Shown here: positions 8,288 to 16,800 of the stretch, piece after piece
How the letters are laid out: every line of letters starts with the position of its first letter
How positions within the stretch are numbered: the stretch's first letter is position 1
NCBI GenBank assembly: GCA_031367345.1
Contig: JANLPR010000176.1
Span: 1-19,553 of the forward strand
Length of the DNA stretch: 19,553 nucleotides
Direction: 5' to 3'
Source of the DNA: JADKIH01 sp031367345
GTDB lineage: Bacteria; Bacteroidota; Bacteroidia; AKYH767-A; 2013-40CM-41-45
Notes under the pieces: model-generated
Seen by the model: the letters and a program-made list of their open reading frames with translations, nothing else
Databases searched by the model: none
Told to the model about the DNA's origin: nothing
Made by a program: the position numbers and the translations under genes

Positions 8288-8517
8288 GTATAATATAAAT
8301 TGGATATTTTCAATTTGTGAGTAAATTATAAAACAAATTTGGTAAAGTAATTATTTTTAATTCATCTTAAATAAAGTAACAAAAAGAATGTTTTGATTTT
8401 GCGTCGTCAAAATATAGTGCATTGTTTACAATAAATGGGAAAGTTTGTATAATTAATGATACACTAAATTGCTATTGTTTGAATAATCATTATAATTAAC
8501 TTAACTTACATTATAAT

Positions 8518-10227
8518 TTAAACTTGATCCAATTCTTCCATTAAAGCTTTACGGTGCGGATATTGAATCCTGAAATCGGCAATTATTTTTTCTACATATT
8601 TTCTACCGCCCAATTTTATCATTCTACGTAAATATTTGCATGCAGTCCGGTAATGGATTCTTCCTGTACTGTTTATCATTTGTATAATAATAACGTCAGA
8701 ATAAAGTTGTATCAATTCATCTGAATAATCTTTTGATAGAAATTTTTCGTAGTTTTCAATATAGTTTAATGAGGGGTTTTGTTTAATAAGTTCAAGTAAT
8801 CTTCCCCACCATTCTTCTGTGATAAATATTTTAGCAACCGAATCAAAATTAAACCAATTATTTGTAGCGGAGATGTCTGTGATTATATTTTCTACAAAGG
8901 AGTTCCAAATATTTGCCTTAACAGTGTTTTTCAAAAGATGGTAATAATCCTGTTCTTGTCTAAAATTATTAATAAAAAGTAAACGTGCATATTCAATAAT
9001 CTTTTCTTTATCCTTTTCTGCTTGGGCAATCTGCAGCAACCAGTCATACCATTCCAATGCTAAACCCGGTTTATTCTCTTCATCAGATTTTATTCCATCT
9101 TTTGCTAAGGAAATTGCTTTTTTATACTTTTTATTTTTTAATTCTTTTTCAATGGCCTCACGTCTTAAGCTAGGGTTTGAAATATTTTTCAAAATGAATT
9201 TATCTGCCTCTTTTTCACCTTTCGTTTTTTTGATGATAGAGTATTGTATAATTTGAGCTTCTTCATTTTCATATTCAGAATTATTCACTTTATTAATACA
9301 AGTAATTATTTGTTGAGCTTCTTCTTCGCTGATAAAAATTTCTGAAGCAATTTGCATTACGCCTATATGCCAATCCCATCCTGAATAAATTTGCTTTTCA
9401 AAAGAAGATAAACAATACTCAAATAATTGCGTTCGTATTTCTTCTGGTAATTTTTCTCTAGCAATATTTAATAACATTTCAAATGATATTGTTATGTTTC
9501 CGCTAATATCGGCATTGCTATCGTCAGCAAATTGAAGAGCTTCGGTCATTTCTTCCATAACAGCTGTACAAATGAAAATGGCACTCCTGAAATTTTTGTT
9601 TGCAAATTGTTGTTGTGCAGAAGTTAGAAATGCACGAATGGTTTTTCCAACACTTCGAATTTGATTCCAATGAATAAATCCTTCTCTCCCTGCTGCGGTT
9701 CGCAGAATAGATCTCACCTGCTTCGCATAAAGTTCTTTTGACTCACTAGCGTTTTTATGGGAAAAAGTGGACAGAAAAATGTTTCTGAAAGGAGGATTGT
9801 GTTCAGATTTTTCAAGAATAAAAGATTTTAGCTCATCGTGTGTAATTTTTTCAAGCACTTCATTTACCTGCTCTCTAATGGTTTTCTTTTTTACTTTTTT
9901 GGTGGTATTTATTTGTTTGTTTTTATGAACAGGAATATTTTTTTGTTTTAACTCTAATACATCCTGTTGTAAGTAAAACAGAACGCCTACTACATGTTTA
10001 CAAATAGGGCCAAAATCGTAAGGGCAGGAGCAAACATGTTCTATAACGGTTTCGTTTTTTATTTTTAATTCAACTGTATATTCATCAGAACCTGTTACTA
10101 TAGCTTCATAAATGCCCTGTGTAATTTCTTCAGGTTCGCTTACGTAGCCATTTTTAAAATACGATAAACCTCTTTTTAAAATGGTTTCATCAACGTATAG
10201 TTCAAACTGATTTAAAGGGATTTGCAT
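8518..10227 (-). CDS. SWIM zinc-finger domain protein
   Basis: 569 residues. Near the N-terminus is a complete SWIM motif: C66, C68, C76 and H78 in VCSCPYDFGPICKHVVGVL, a zinc-binding CxCx(n)CxH finger. A Lys-rich linker (about 98-118) follows, then a long, mostly helical region with repeated Glu/Lys/Ala helices (about 120-560), reminiscent of solenoid repeats but without a recognisable catalytic motif. In bacteria such proteins are sometimes encoded near SWI2/SNF2 helicases; no helicase lies in this window. The zinc finger may bind nucleic acid or protein. The ATG at 10225-10227 starts directly ahead of the first structured segment. It appears monocistronic. Confidence 0.85.
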   Translation of the reverse strand: MQIPLNQFELYVDETILKRGLSYFKNGYVSEPEEITQGIYEAIVTGSDEYTVELKIKNETVIEHVCSCPYDFGPICKHVVGVLFYLQQDVLELKQKNIPVHKNKQINTTKKVKKKTIREQVNEVLEKITHDELKSFILEKSEHNPPFRNIFLSTFSHKNASESKELYAKQVRSILRTAAGREGFIHWNQIRSVGKTIRAFLTSAQQQFANKNFRSAIFICTAVMEEMTEALQFADDSNADISGNITISFEMLLNIAREKLPEEIRTQLFEYCLSSFEKQIYSGWDWHIGVMQIASEIFISEEEAQQIITCINKVNNSEYENEEAQIIQYSIIKKTKGEKEADKFILKNISNPSLRREAIEKELKNKKYKKAISLAKDGIKSDEENKPGLALEWYDWLLQIAQAEKDKEKIIEYARLLFINNFRQEQDYYHLLKNTVKANIWNSFVENIITDISATNNWFNFDSVAKIFITEEWWGRLLELIKQNPSLNYIENYEKFLSKDYSDELIQLYSDVIIIQMINSTGRIHYRTACKYLRRMIKLGGRKYVEKIIADFRIQYPHRKALMEELDQV

Positions 10228-11341
10228 TATTTAGCTGTTTAATATTTCTTCCATTTTATTATAATCATTTTTCAAAAGTTCTAGAATCTTGTTTTATAGA
10301 TTCCGTAATTTATTTCTGATGTGTGTAATTTTTAGCGTAAGTTATTTTCGGTTGATTCATGTAGGAATTGGTACTGAAATAAAATTAAGAATTGGAATAG
10401 TTGATCATAATTTGAGAATTCAAAAATAATATTTATTTTTCAAATTACATTGCTAAGCTATCTCAATTTTCAATTGTTTAATTATAAAATGAACCAATTT
10501 ATTACATGTGACTTAATTTAGCAAGGTAGTTCTTTTTGTCACAATCAAATTAATGGACGACATTCTATCATTAAACAATTTTTTCTCAGCTAAAGATGAA
10601 AGATTTTTTTGAGTAGGTATGTCGTCATGCTAATATGCCTAAACATCACAAAGTTAGCCAATTCCCTCCTTCAAATCCAAATCATTTGTCAATATACTAA
10701 ACTTAGCAATTAGTTTTTTAATTACAATATTTTTTTCGAATCTAAAAAGTGATATTCGAGTTGAGGAAAATGGAATGGCTTTTAGCAATTGTTTATGCCG
10801 GATATCCTGTACCATATTTTCCGGGATAAGAACCACTACTTAGTTAAAGCGGTCTGGTGAAAATATGCAACAAGTTCCTCAATGAGTATTTACTCTTCTA
10901 AGGATTTAGCCAACATATTGTCGGCCATGTTTCACCGGTTATTATTAGAAGCAATTTGCATTCTTTTCAAACTTTACTTGCAGCATCCTACCTAGGTAAT
11001 ATCAGACTGCTTATTGGAGGTTATGCCCCCAAGTAGTGAAAAGGTGAATGGGCTTAATGATGCTCAGAAAAACACCATGCTGCACACTGGCCTGACCGCG
11101 TTTTTTCCGATCATCAACAAGCTAACAACATCAAACTTTTTTTTAGAATAAAATGTGAGCAGAAGAAAGATAGTTTCGAAAATGTTTGGTGGGGTTGTTA
11201 GAATGGAATTTATGTTAGGTGTTCGCCTAGCTGTTGATACGAAGCACAACTGCCTGAGGTCCGTAGTCAGTGTGTTCATGGCGATTACATTAAAGGGTCA
11301 AGTTTGCTCACTGACTTACTCGCACTGTCGTGTGTATTGGC
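10228..11341. other. Long stretch with no convincing gene; possible decayed sequence
   Basis: The first 400 bases are very AT-rich and hold nothing I recognise. From about 10650 the composition becomes more balanced, as in coding DNA. One plus-strand frame runs 10795-11367 with only three stops (TGA near 10858, TAG near 10993, TAA near 11150), and short open frames exist on the minus strand. None of the peptides (for example KVNGLNDAQKNTMLHTGL) recalls a known family, and no start context supports translation. It may be a decayed gene or an unrecognised island boundary. Confidence 0.35.
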
Positions 11342-11408
11342 TTGCAAGCACTTTTTATTTTTTCTGAGGTGGGGTTGTGCGTTGTGAAAAAATATAATGT
11401 GCTTGCAA
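11342..11408. repeat. Long imperfect inverted repeat / hairpin downstream of the efflux operon
   Basis: Arms 11342-11364 and 11386-11408 are complementary at 21 of 23 positions, with a 21-nt loop. The arm starts TTGCAAGCAC and ends ATTTTTTC. The outer end also contains the perfect palindrome GCTTGCAAGC (11340-11349). It lies 27 bases beyond the stop of the adaptor gene, so it could end or protect the operon transcript, although no T-run follows the stem. Confidence 0.75.
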
Positions 11409-11435
11409 AAGTGTTGGCGTTCTGTGTTGTGTTGT

Positions 11436-12572
11436 TCATTCTTCCTCAGTGTTTTTCATTTTCATAAGCAAAGTATAAGCTCCTTTGGTTACGAATGTTT
11501 TGTTGGTTGCGTCAAAGTTGTCGGGAAAAACTATTTGTGTGAAACCGTTTTCGGAATTGGAAGTTGTTACTTCCTGCATCTGATATTTTTTGCTTTCGCT
11601 TTCTGTGAACACAAATTGCTTTCCTTCAAAACGAACAATGGCTTCAGTTGGAATTACCAATGCGTTGGTGCTCTGCACTTCAATTTCTGCATTCATAAAC
11701 ATTCCGGGGATGAGGGTTTTGTCGTATTGCTCAAAGTGGCAATGCACTTCTATGCTTCGGTCCTTGGTTAAATCTTTTCCAACCAAAATTATTTCACAAG
11801 GATATTTTTTTGCTGCGTTGTTGTTGGTGTATGCCATTAGTTTTTGTCCTATGAAAAGTTTGTCAATGTCTTTTTCAAAAATATTGAGTGCAAGATGTAT
11901 GTCGGTTGGATTTACTAATTCAAAAAGTATATCGGATGGATTGGCATATTTGCCGATGTTCATGTTTACATGAGAAACATAACCGTCAATAGGTGAGGTG
12001 ATGTTGATGCTTCTAGACAAATTATTTTCTGTCAATGTTTCGGGATTGATGCCGATTAGTTTAAGTTTTTCACTTAATGATTTTACTAAAACTTTTTGTG
12101 TGGTGAATTCAACTTTTGCTTGCTGAAAAACTTTGTCACTTGCTGCTTTGCTTTTGTTCAATTCCTCTTGTCGGTTAAATTCCTCTTCTGCAAAAATAAA
12201 TTTTGCTTTTGCTGTTAGATATTCTTGTTGAAGTGTGATGTATTGCTGGTCTTCCATTACTGCAAGCACTTCGCCTTTGCTGATGTGCATACCTGCAAGA
12301 AGTTTTGTTGACTTTAAATATCCACCTAATGGTACGCTGATTGAAACCATGTTTTGAGGTGGCACATCAATACTTCCGTTTACTTTTAGCAGTGATGAAA
12401 TGCTCCGTTGCTCAATCTTTCCTGTTTCAATTTTAGAATTTTTGAGCTGTGCATCGGTGAGTTCTACTTCGTTTTCGCTTGTTCTTTCTTTGGTTGTAGT
12501 GGTTTCAGTTTTCTTGTTTCCGCAAGATGTTAGGATTGAAAATGCAATTGCTATAATGATATATTTTCTCAT
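11436..12572 (-). CDS. RND efflux periplasmic adaptor, lipoprotein (CzcB-like)
   Basis: 378 residues. A signal peptide with lipobox LTSC (Cys17) marks it as a lipoprotein of the periplasmic side. It then shows the membrane-fusion-protein plan: N-terminal beta barrel start (IETGKIEQRSISSLLKVNGSI), lipoyl half (PLGGYLKSTKLLAGMHISKGEVL, shown by its glycines and hydrophobics), an alpha-hairpin coiled coil (about 115-170, rich in Gln/Glu/Lys), second lipoyl half (SPIDGYVSHVNMNIGKY), and a barrel with IPGMFMNAEIEV and IPTEAIVRFEGKQFVF. Such adaptors join the inner-membrane RND pump to the outer-membrane channel. It is last in the efflux operon; its ATG lies 9 bases after the MFS stop. Histidines at the metal-accepting end are few, so direct metal binding is uncertain. 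Confidence 0.92.
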   Translation of the reverse strand: MRKYIIIAIAFSILTSCGNKKTETTTTKERTSENEVELTDAQLKNSKIETGKIEQRSISSLLKVNGSIDVPPQNMVSISVPLGGYLKSTKLLAGMHISKGEVLAVMEDQQYITLQQEYLTAKAKFIFAEEEFNRQEELNKSKAASDKVFQQAKVEFTTQKVLVKSLSEKLKLIGINPETLTENNLSRSINITSPIDGYVSHVNMNIGKYANPSDILFELVNPTDIHLALNIFEKDIDKLFIGQKLMAYTNNNAAKKYPCEIILVGKDLTKDRSIEVHCHFEQYDKTLIPGMFMNAEIEVQSTNALVIPTEAIVRFEGKQFVFTESESKKYQMQEVTTSNSENGFTQIVFPDNFDATNKTFVTKGAYTLLMKMKNTEEE

Positions 12573-12589
12573 GATTGAAATTTATTTAG
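12570..12589. repeat. 20-nt direct repeat, copy 1 (MFS/adaptor junction)
   Basis: The sequence CATGATTGAAATTTATTTAG is identical to 13848-13867. On the minus strand it spans the stop codon of the upstream gene, a 9-base gap and the ATG of the next gene. Confidence 0.95.
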
Positions 12590-13850
12590 TTGTTTTTAAA
12601 TTTTGAATTGAAGATTTGAATGAAGGTTTGAAAATTAAAATAGCAGTTATAGCAAATATTAAAGTGAGTAAACCGCCATATAGGAAATCGGAATTTGGGA
12701 ATGTAGTTCCTACATATCCTGCAACGGGATATGCAATTGCCCACCATAAATGTGAAAAGGCAAAGTGAGAACCGTAAACTTTTCCTTGGTCTGCCGAAGC
12801 AATGTTTTCGGCAATTAAAGTTTCGGATGGCATTTCAGCTAAACTTTGTCCTAAGCCAGCGAATAGCCATAAGAAAATCATGGCAGGGTAAGGAACATAA
12901 TTAGTGAAACAGATTGTAACGCCTAACAGGAACGCACCGCTAATCAGCGAAACATTTCTTGTTTTTGATTTGTCTAAACTACCTGCAACAAATGCCGCTA
13001 TTGCTGCACCGAAACCGAAAGCAGCCATTACCCAACCGTAGTATTTATTGTCTAAGTGCAAACCGTTTTTTATGTGGCTGATGGTGTTTACTAAAATCAT
13101 TGCCCCTGCAATGGCTGATACAAATTCAATGCTTAATGCAAAACGCAAAATTTTATTTCCGAATAATAAACGAATACCTTTTATGACATTGCCCCAAGTG
13201 TTGTGTTCCTGCCGTGCTTCTGCTGAAACACCTTTTTGAAGTTCTTGTTTTGGTATTGCTAAAATTAAAACAGCCGCAATAACGAATGAAGCAGCATCAA
13301 CAAAAAAGATTTCTCTTGCACCTAACCATACGGCTACAATACCTGCTAATGCAGGTCCTAAAATACCTAAGAGTTGATAGGTGGCGGTTGATAAGCCAAC
13401 TGCCTGACGATAATATTTACCTTCAATTACCTGCGGAATAACGGTACGGTATGTTGGTGTGAAAAAAGCATTGAATACATTGAGCAAAAACACCAAAACA
13501 TAAATTTGCCATTCTTCAGTAATGAACGGAAGGCAAGCAATAATTGCCATACGAATAAAGTGTGTGATGTATAAAATTTTCTTTCGGTCAACTTTATCTG
13601 CCAACACACCAGCGAATGGAGAGAAAATAATAAAGGCAGTTACTCTTAATGTAAGTGCGGTTGCAAGAATTACGGGTGAATTGTTTTTATCTAACTGGTA
13701 AGCCAACAATGCCAACCCAACCCAAGTAAAAGCATCGCCAATTAAACTGATGGTTTGTGCTAAATAAAGTTTTGCGAAAACTTTATTTTTTAATGCTTGA
13801 AAGGGTTCAAGCATAGTTTGTGAAAAAGTTTTTTTCTTATCCTCTGACAT
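12582..13850 (-). CDS. MFS transporter (MFS_3 / EntS-like)
   Basis: 422 residues with about twelve hydrophobic segments separated by short loops. The first half carries the MFS loop 2-3 signature in the form GVLADKVDRKKILY (about 82-95), preceded by FTWVGLALLAYQLD in helix 1 and followed by NAFFTPTYRTVIPQVI, a pattern shared with the MFS_3 group of exporters (EntS and macrolide-efflux-like proteins). Substrate unknown; proton-driven export is the usual activity. It sits between the metal pump and its adaptor, with 9-base gaps on both sides, so it is surely co-transcribed. The ATG at 13848-13850 is the start. Its two borders share an exact 20-nt repeat, which suggests later insertion into the operon. 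A role in metal or metal-chelate export is inference from position. Confidence 0.9.
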   Translation of the reverse strand: MSEDKKKTFSQTMLEPFQALKNKVFAKLYLAQTISLIGDAFTWVGLALLAYQLDKNNSPVILATALTLRVTAFIIFSPFAGVLADKVDRKKILYITHFIRMAIIACLPFITEEWQIYVLVFLLNVFNAFFTPTYRTVIPQVIEGKYYRQAVGLSTATYQLLGILGPALAGIVAVWLGAREIFFVDAASFVIAAVLILAIPKQELQKGVSAEARQEHNTWGNVIKGIRLLFGNKILRFALSIEFVSAIAGAMILVNTISHIKNGLHLDNKYYGWVMAAFGFGAAIAAFVAGSLDKSKTRNVSLISGAFLLGVTICFTNYVPYPAMIFLWLFAGLGQSLAEMPSETLIAENIASADQGKVYGSHFAFSHLWWAIAYPVAGYVGTTFPNSDFLYGGLLTLIFAITAILIFKPSFKSSIQNLKTTK

Positions 13851-13867
13851 GATTGAAATTTATTTAG
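13848..13867. repeat. 20-nt direct repeat, copy 2 (pump/MFS junction)
   Basis: Identical to 12570-12589; the two copies lie 1278 bases apart and enclose exactly one transporter gene. Confidence 0.95.
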
Positions 13868-16800
13868 AAGTTAAGTAATGGAGTTGAATGATTGTTTGAT
13901 TTAATTCTTTTACTGCATCGGTGTAACTGCTTTGAATACTGGTTGCATTGTTGATTAGCATTGTCCATTCCAAATAATTGATGTCGCCATTTGAAAATTG
14001 TTGGTTGGCGGTTTTGGTAATGGTGTTTGCATTTTGCAAAGCTGTGTCCTCAAAATATTTTACGGTTTTCAGTTGCGTTTGATAATTCTTAAACGCTGTT
14101 TCATATTCTGTTTTCAAAGTTTGCAAACCCAACTGATAATTATTTTCGGAAATGAGTTGCAAAGTTTTTCCTGATTTTATTTTTGCCATTTGCGAACCAA
14201 AAAACAAAGGCACTCCAATACCAAATTGAACTGCACTGAACCGTGTTGATTTTGTGTAAAGCAAATTGTCTGCTCCTGTTCCCTGAATGCTTTGGTTGTA
14301 ATATCCAAGATGCAAGTCGGGAAACAGTTTTGATTTTTGCAACTGTGTGTTGACTAAGGAAATTTGTTTTTGCTGTTGCAAAACTTTTAGTTTCGGATGA
14401 TTGCTGATTGAAGAAGTGTCAAGTGTTGCAGTGAAAATCATTTTAGGATTTTCTGTTTGCGGTGTGTAAACGGTTTGTGTATTCAGCAATAATTGAAATT
14501 GCAGTTGCATAATTTCAATATCGTTTTTCAATTGGTTTAGTTGAATTTCGATTTGTCCTCGTTGTGTTTCGGCTGTGGTTTTTTCTAATACATTGGTTTC
14601 ACCTTTAGCGAAACGCAAGTTTGATTTTTCTAAAAATGAAATATAGGTACTATCATTGTGCAACAAGATGGTTTTCTTTTCGTCTAAATAAAGTAGCAAG
14701 TAAAAAACTTCGCTAACTTGTTTTTTCAACTCTGCTTCTTTTACTGCAATGTTTAATACACTGCTTTTGTAAGTTTGGTTTTGCAATGATTTTTGTTTTG
14801 CATACACCAATGGAAAAGTGATTGATTGGAAAATTCCAAACTTGGTGTCTTTGTAAAAAGAATTGATTTGTCCGTATTCGCCAGTGAAGTTTGTTTGCGG
14901 GATGTCAACTGTTGCAGCTTTTAATTTCATTTGATATTCTGCATCCAGGATTTCATTCTTAACTAACAAATTATTTTTCAGTGCTGTGTCAATTGCAGAT
15001 TGCAAATTGATGGGTTGTTGTCCGTTTGCATTTTGAAAAGAAAAAACTGTGAGCAATAAAATTGTTACAATCACTTTTGAATTTCCGTTAGTGGAATTTT
15101 TGTTTCCGATTTTCTCAAACAAAATATACAGGACTGGCAAAACAAAAAGTGTAAGAAAGGTTGCTAATAAAAGTCCACCGATTACAACAGTTGCTAAAGG
15201 TCTTTGTACTTCTGCGCCTGCACCATTACTTAATGCCATTGGTAAAAAACCAAGTGATGCAACAAATGCTGTCATTAGTACTGGTCGTAAACGGTGTTTT
15301 GTTCCCTGCAAAACAATTTGTTTTGTATCGGTTTCTCCTTCGGCTTTTATTCGGTTGAACTCTGATAACAAAACAATTCCGTTTAATACTGCAACTCCAA
15401 ACAATGCAATGAAACCAACTCCTGCACTGATGCTGAAAGGCATTCCACGAAGTGCTAAAAATAAAATTCCACCAATGGCGGAAAGTGGAATTGCTGAATA
15501 TATAAGTAACCCTTGTTTGATTGAACCGAAAGCAAAAAAGAGAAAAAGAAAAATCAAGAGCAATGAAAGCGGAACTGCAATTGACAATCTTTTTTTCGCT
15601 GCAATTAAATTTTCAAATGCTCCACCGTAAGTTACATAATAGCCCGTTGGCAAATGCAAATCGGTTTTAATTTTTGCTTCCAAATCATTTACAATACTTT
15701 GAACATCTCTGCCTTTTACATTGAATCCGACAAGGATTCTGCGCTTGGCATCTTCTCTTTGAATTTGACTTACACTTTCTTTAATAGAAACATCAGCAAC
15801 TTGGTAGAGTGGAATTTGCGTTCCGTTGTTAGTTGGTATTAAAAGATTTTGCACATCTTCTAAATTCATCCGCTGTTCACCAGCAAGACGAACCACTAAA
15901 TCAAAACGCTTTTCATCTTCGTAAACCAAACCGCTACTTTGCCCTGCAAATGCGGTGTTCACCACTTTGTTGATGTCCTGAATATTCAAACCATATTGTG
16001 CAATCATGTTTCGTTTGTAGGTTATAATGAGTTGTGGCAAACCGTCTATCGGTTCTACATAAATATTTTCCGCTCCTTCTATTTTACTTGCAACATCACC
16101 CAACAGTTTTGAATATTTTGAAAGTGTATCTAAATTTTCTCCGAAGATTTTGCAAACAACATCTTGCTTTGCACCTGTCATTAATTCATTGAAACGCATA
16201 GCAACTGGAAATTGAAAACTGTAAGTAACGCCTGGCACATCTTTCAATGTCTCACTCATTTTTTCTGAAAGTTCGTCCCACGAATTTGCAGAAGTCCATT
16301 CGGATTTGTCTTTCAAAATAATCATCATGTCCGATGCTTCCATTGGCATGGGGTCGGTGGGAATTTCTCCGCTTCCTGTTTTGCCAACAATTTTTTCTAT
16401 TTCTGGAAACTTCACTAATAAAATATGTGCTGATTTCATTATCGCTTCGGATGATGTGGTGATGTTGCTTCCTATAAGCACTCTCGTTTCAACTGCAAAA
16501 TCTCCTTCAGGTAATTCTGGAATAAATTCACCACCTAATTTAGAGAAAACAAAAACTGAAATCACGAAAAGTGAAATTGAAATTCCAATTACAGTTTTCG
16601 GAAAATTAAAAACTCTTTGCAAATAATTTTGATGAACATTTATAAAGAAGCTCATCATTCTATCAGAGATATTTTTTTTGTGAGAGACATTTTTGTTGAG
16701 AAACAATGCACTCATCATCGGAATATAAGTGAGTGAAAGAATGAATGCTCCCAACAAAGCGAAAGCAACTGTTTGTGCCATTGGCTTAAACATTTTTCCT

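Noticed and set aside
10654..10836. 60-codon minus-strand open frame
   Set aside because: Short, no family resemblance, no ribosome-binding site or promoter, and placed in a stretch with equally long random frames.
15049..15630. 193-codon plus-strand open frame
   Set aside because: It lies wholly antisense to the RND pump region, has no recognisable domain and no start context; it is an artefact of codon use in the pump gene.
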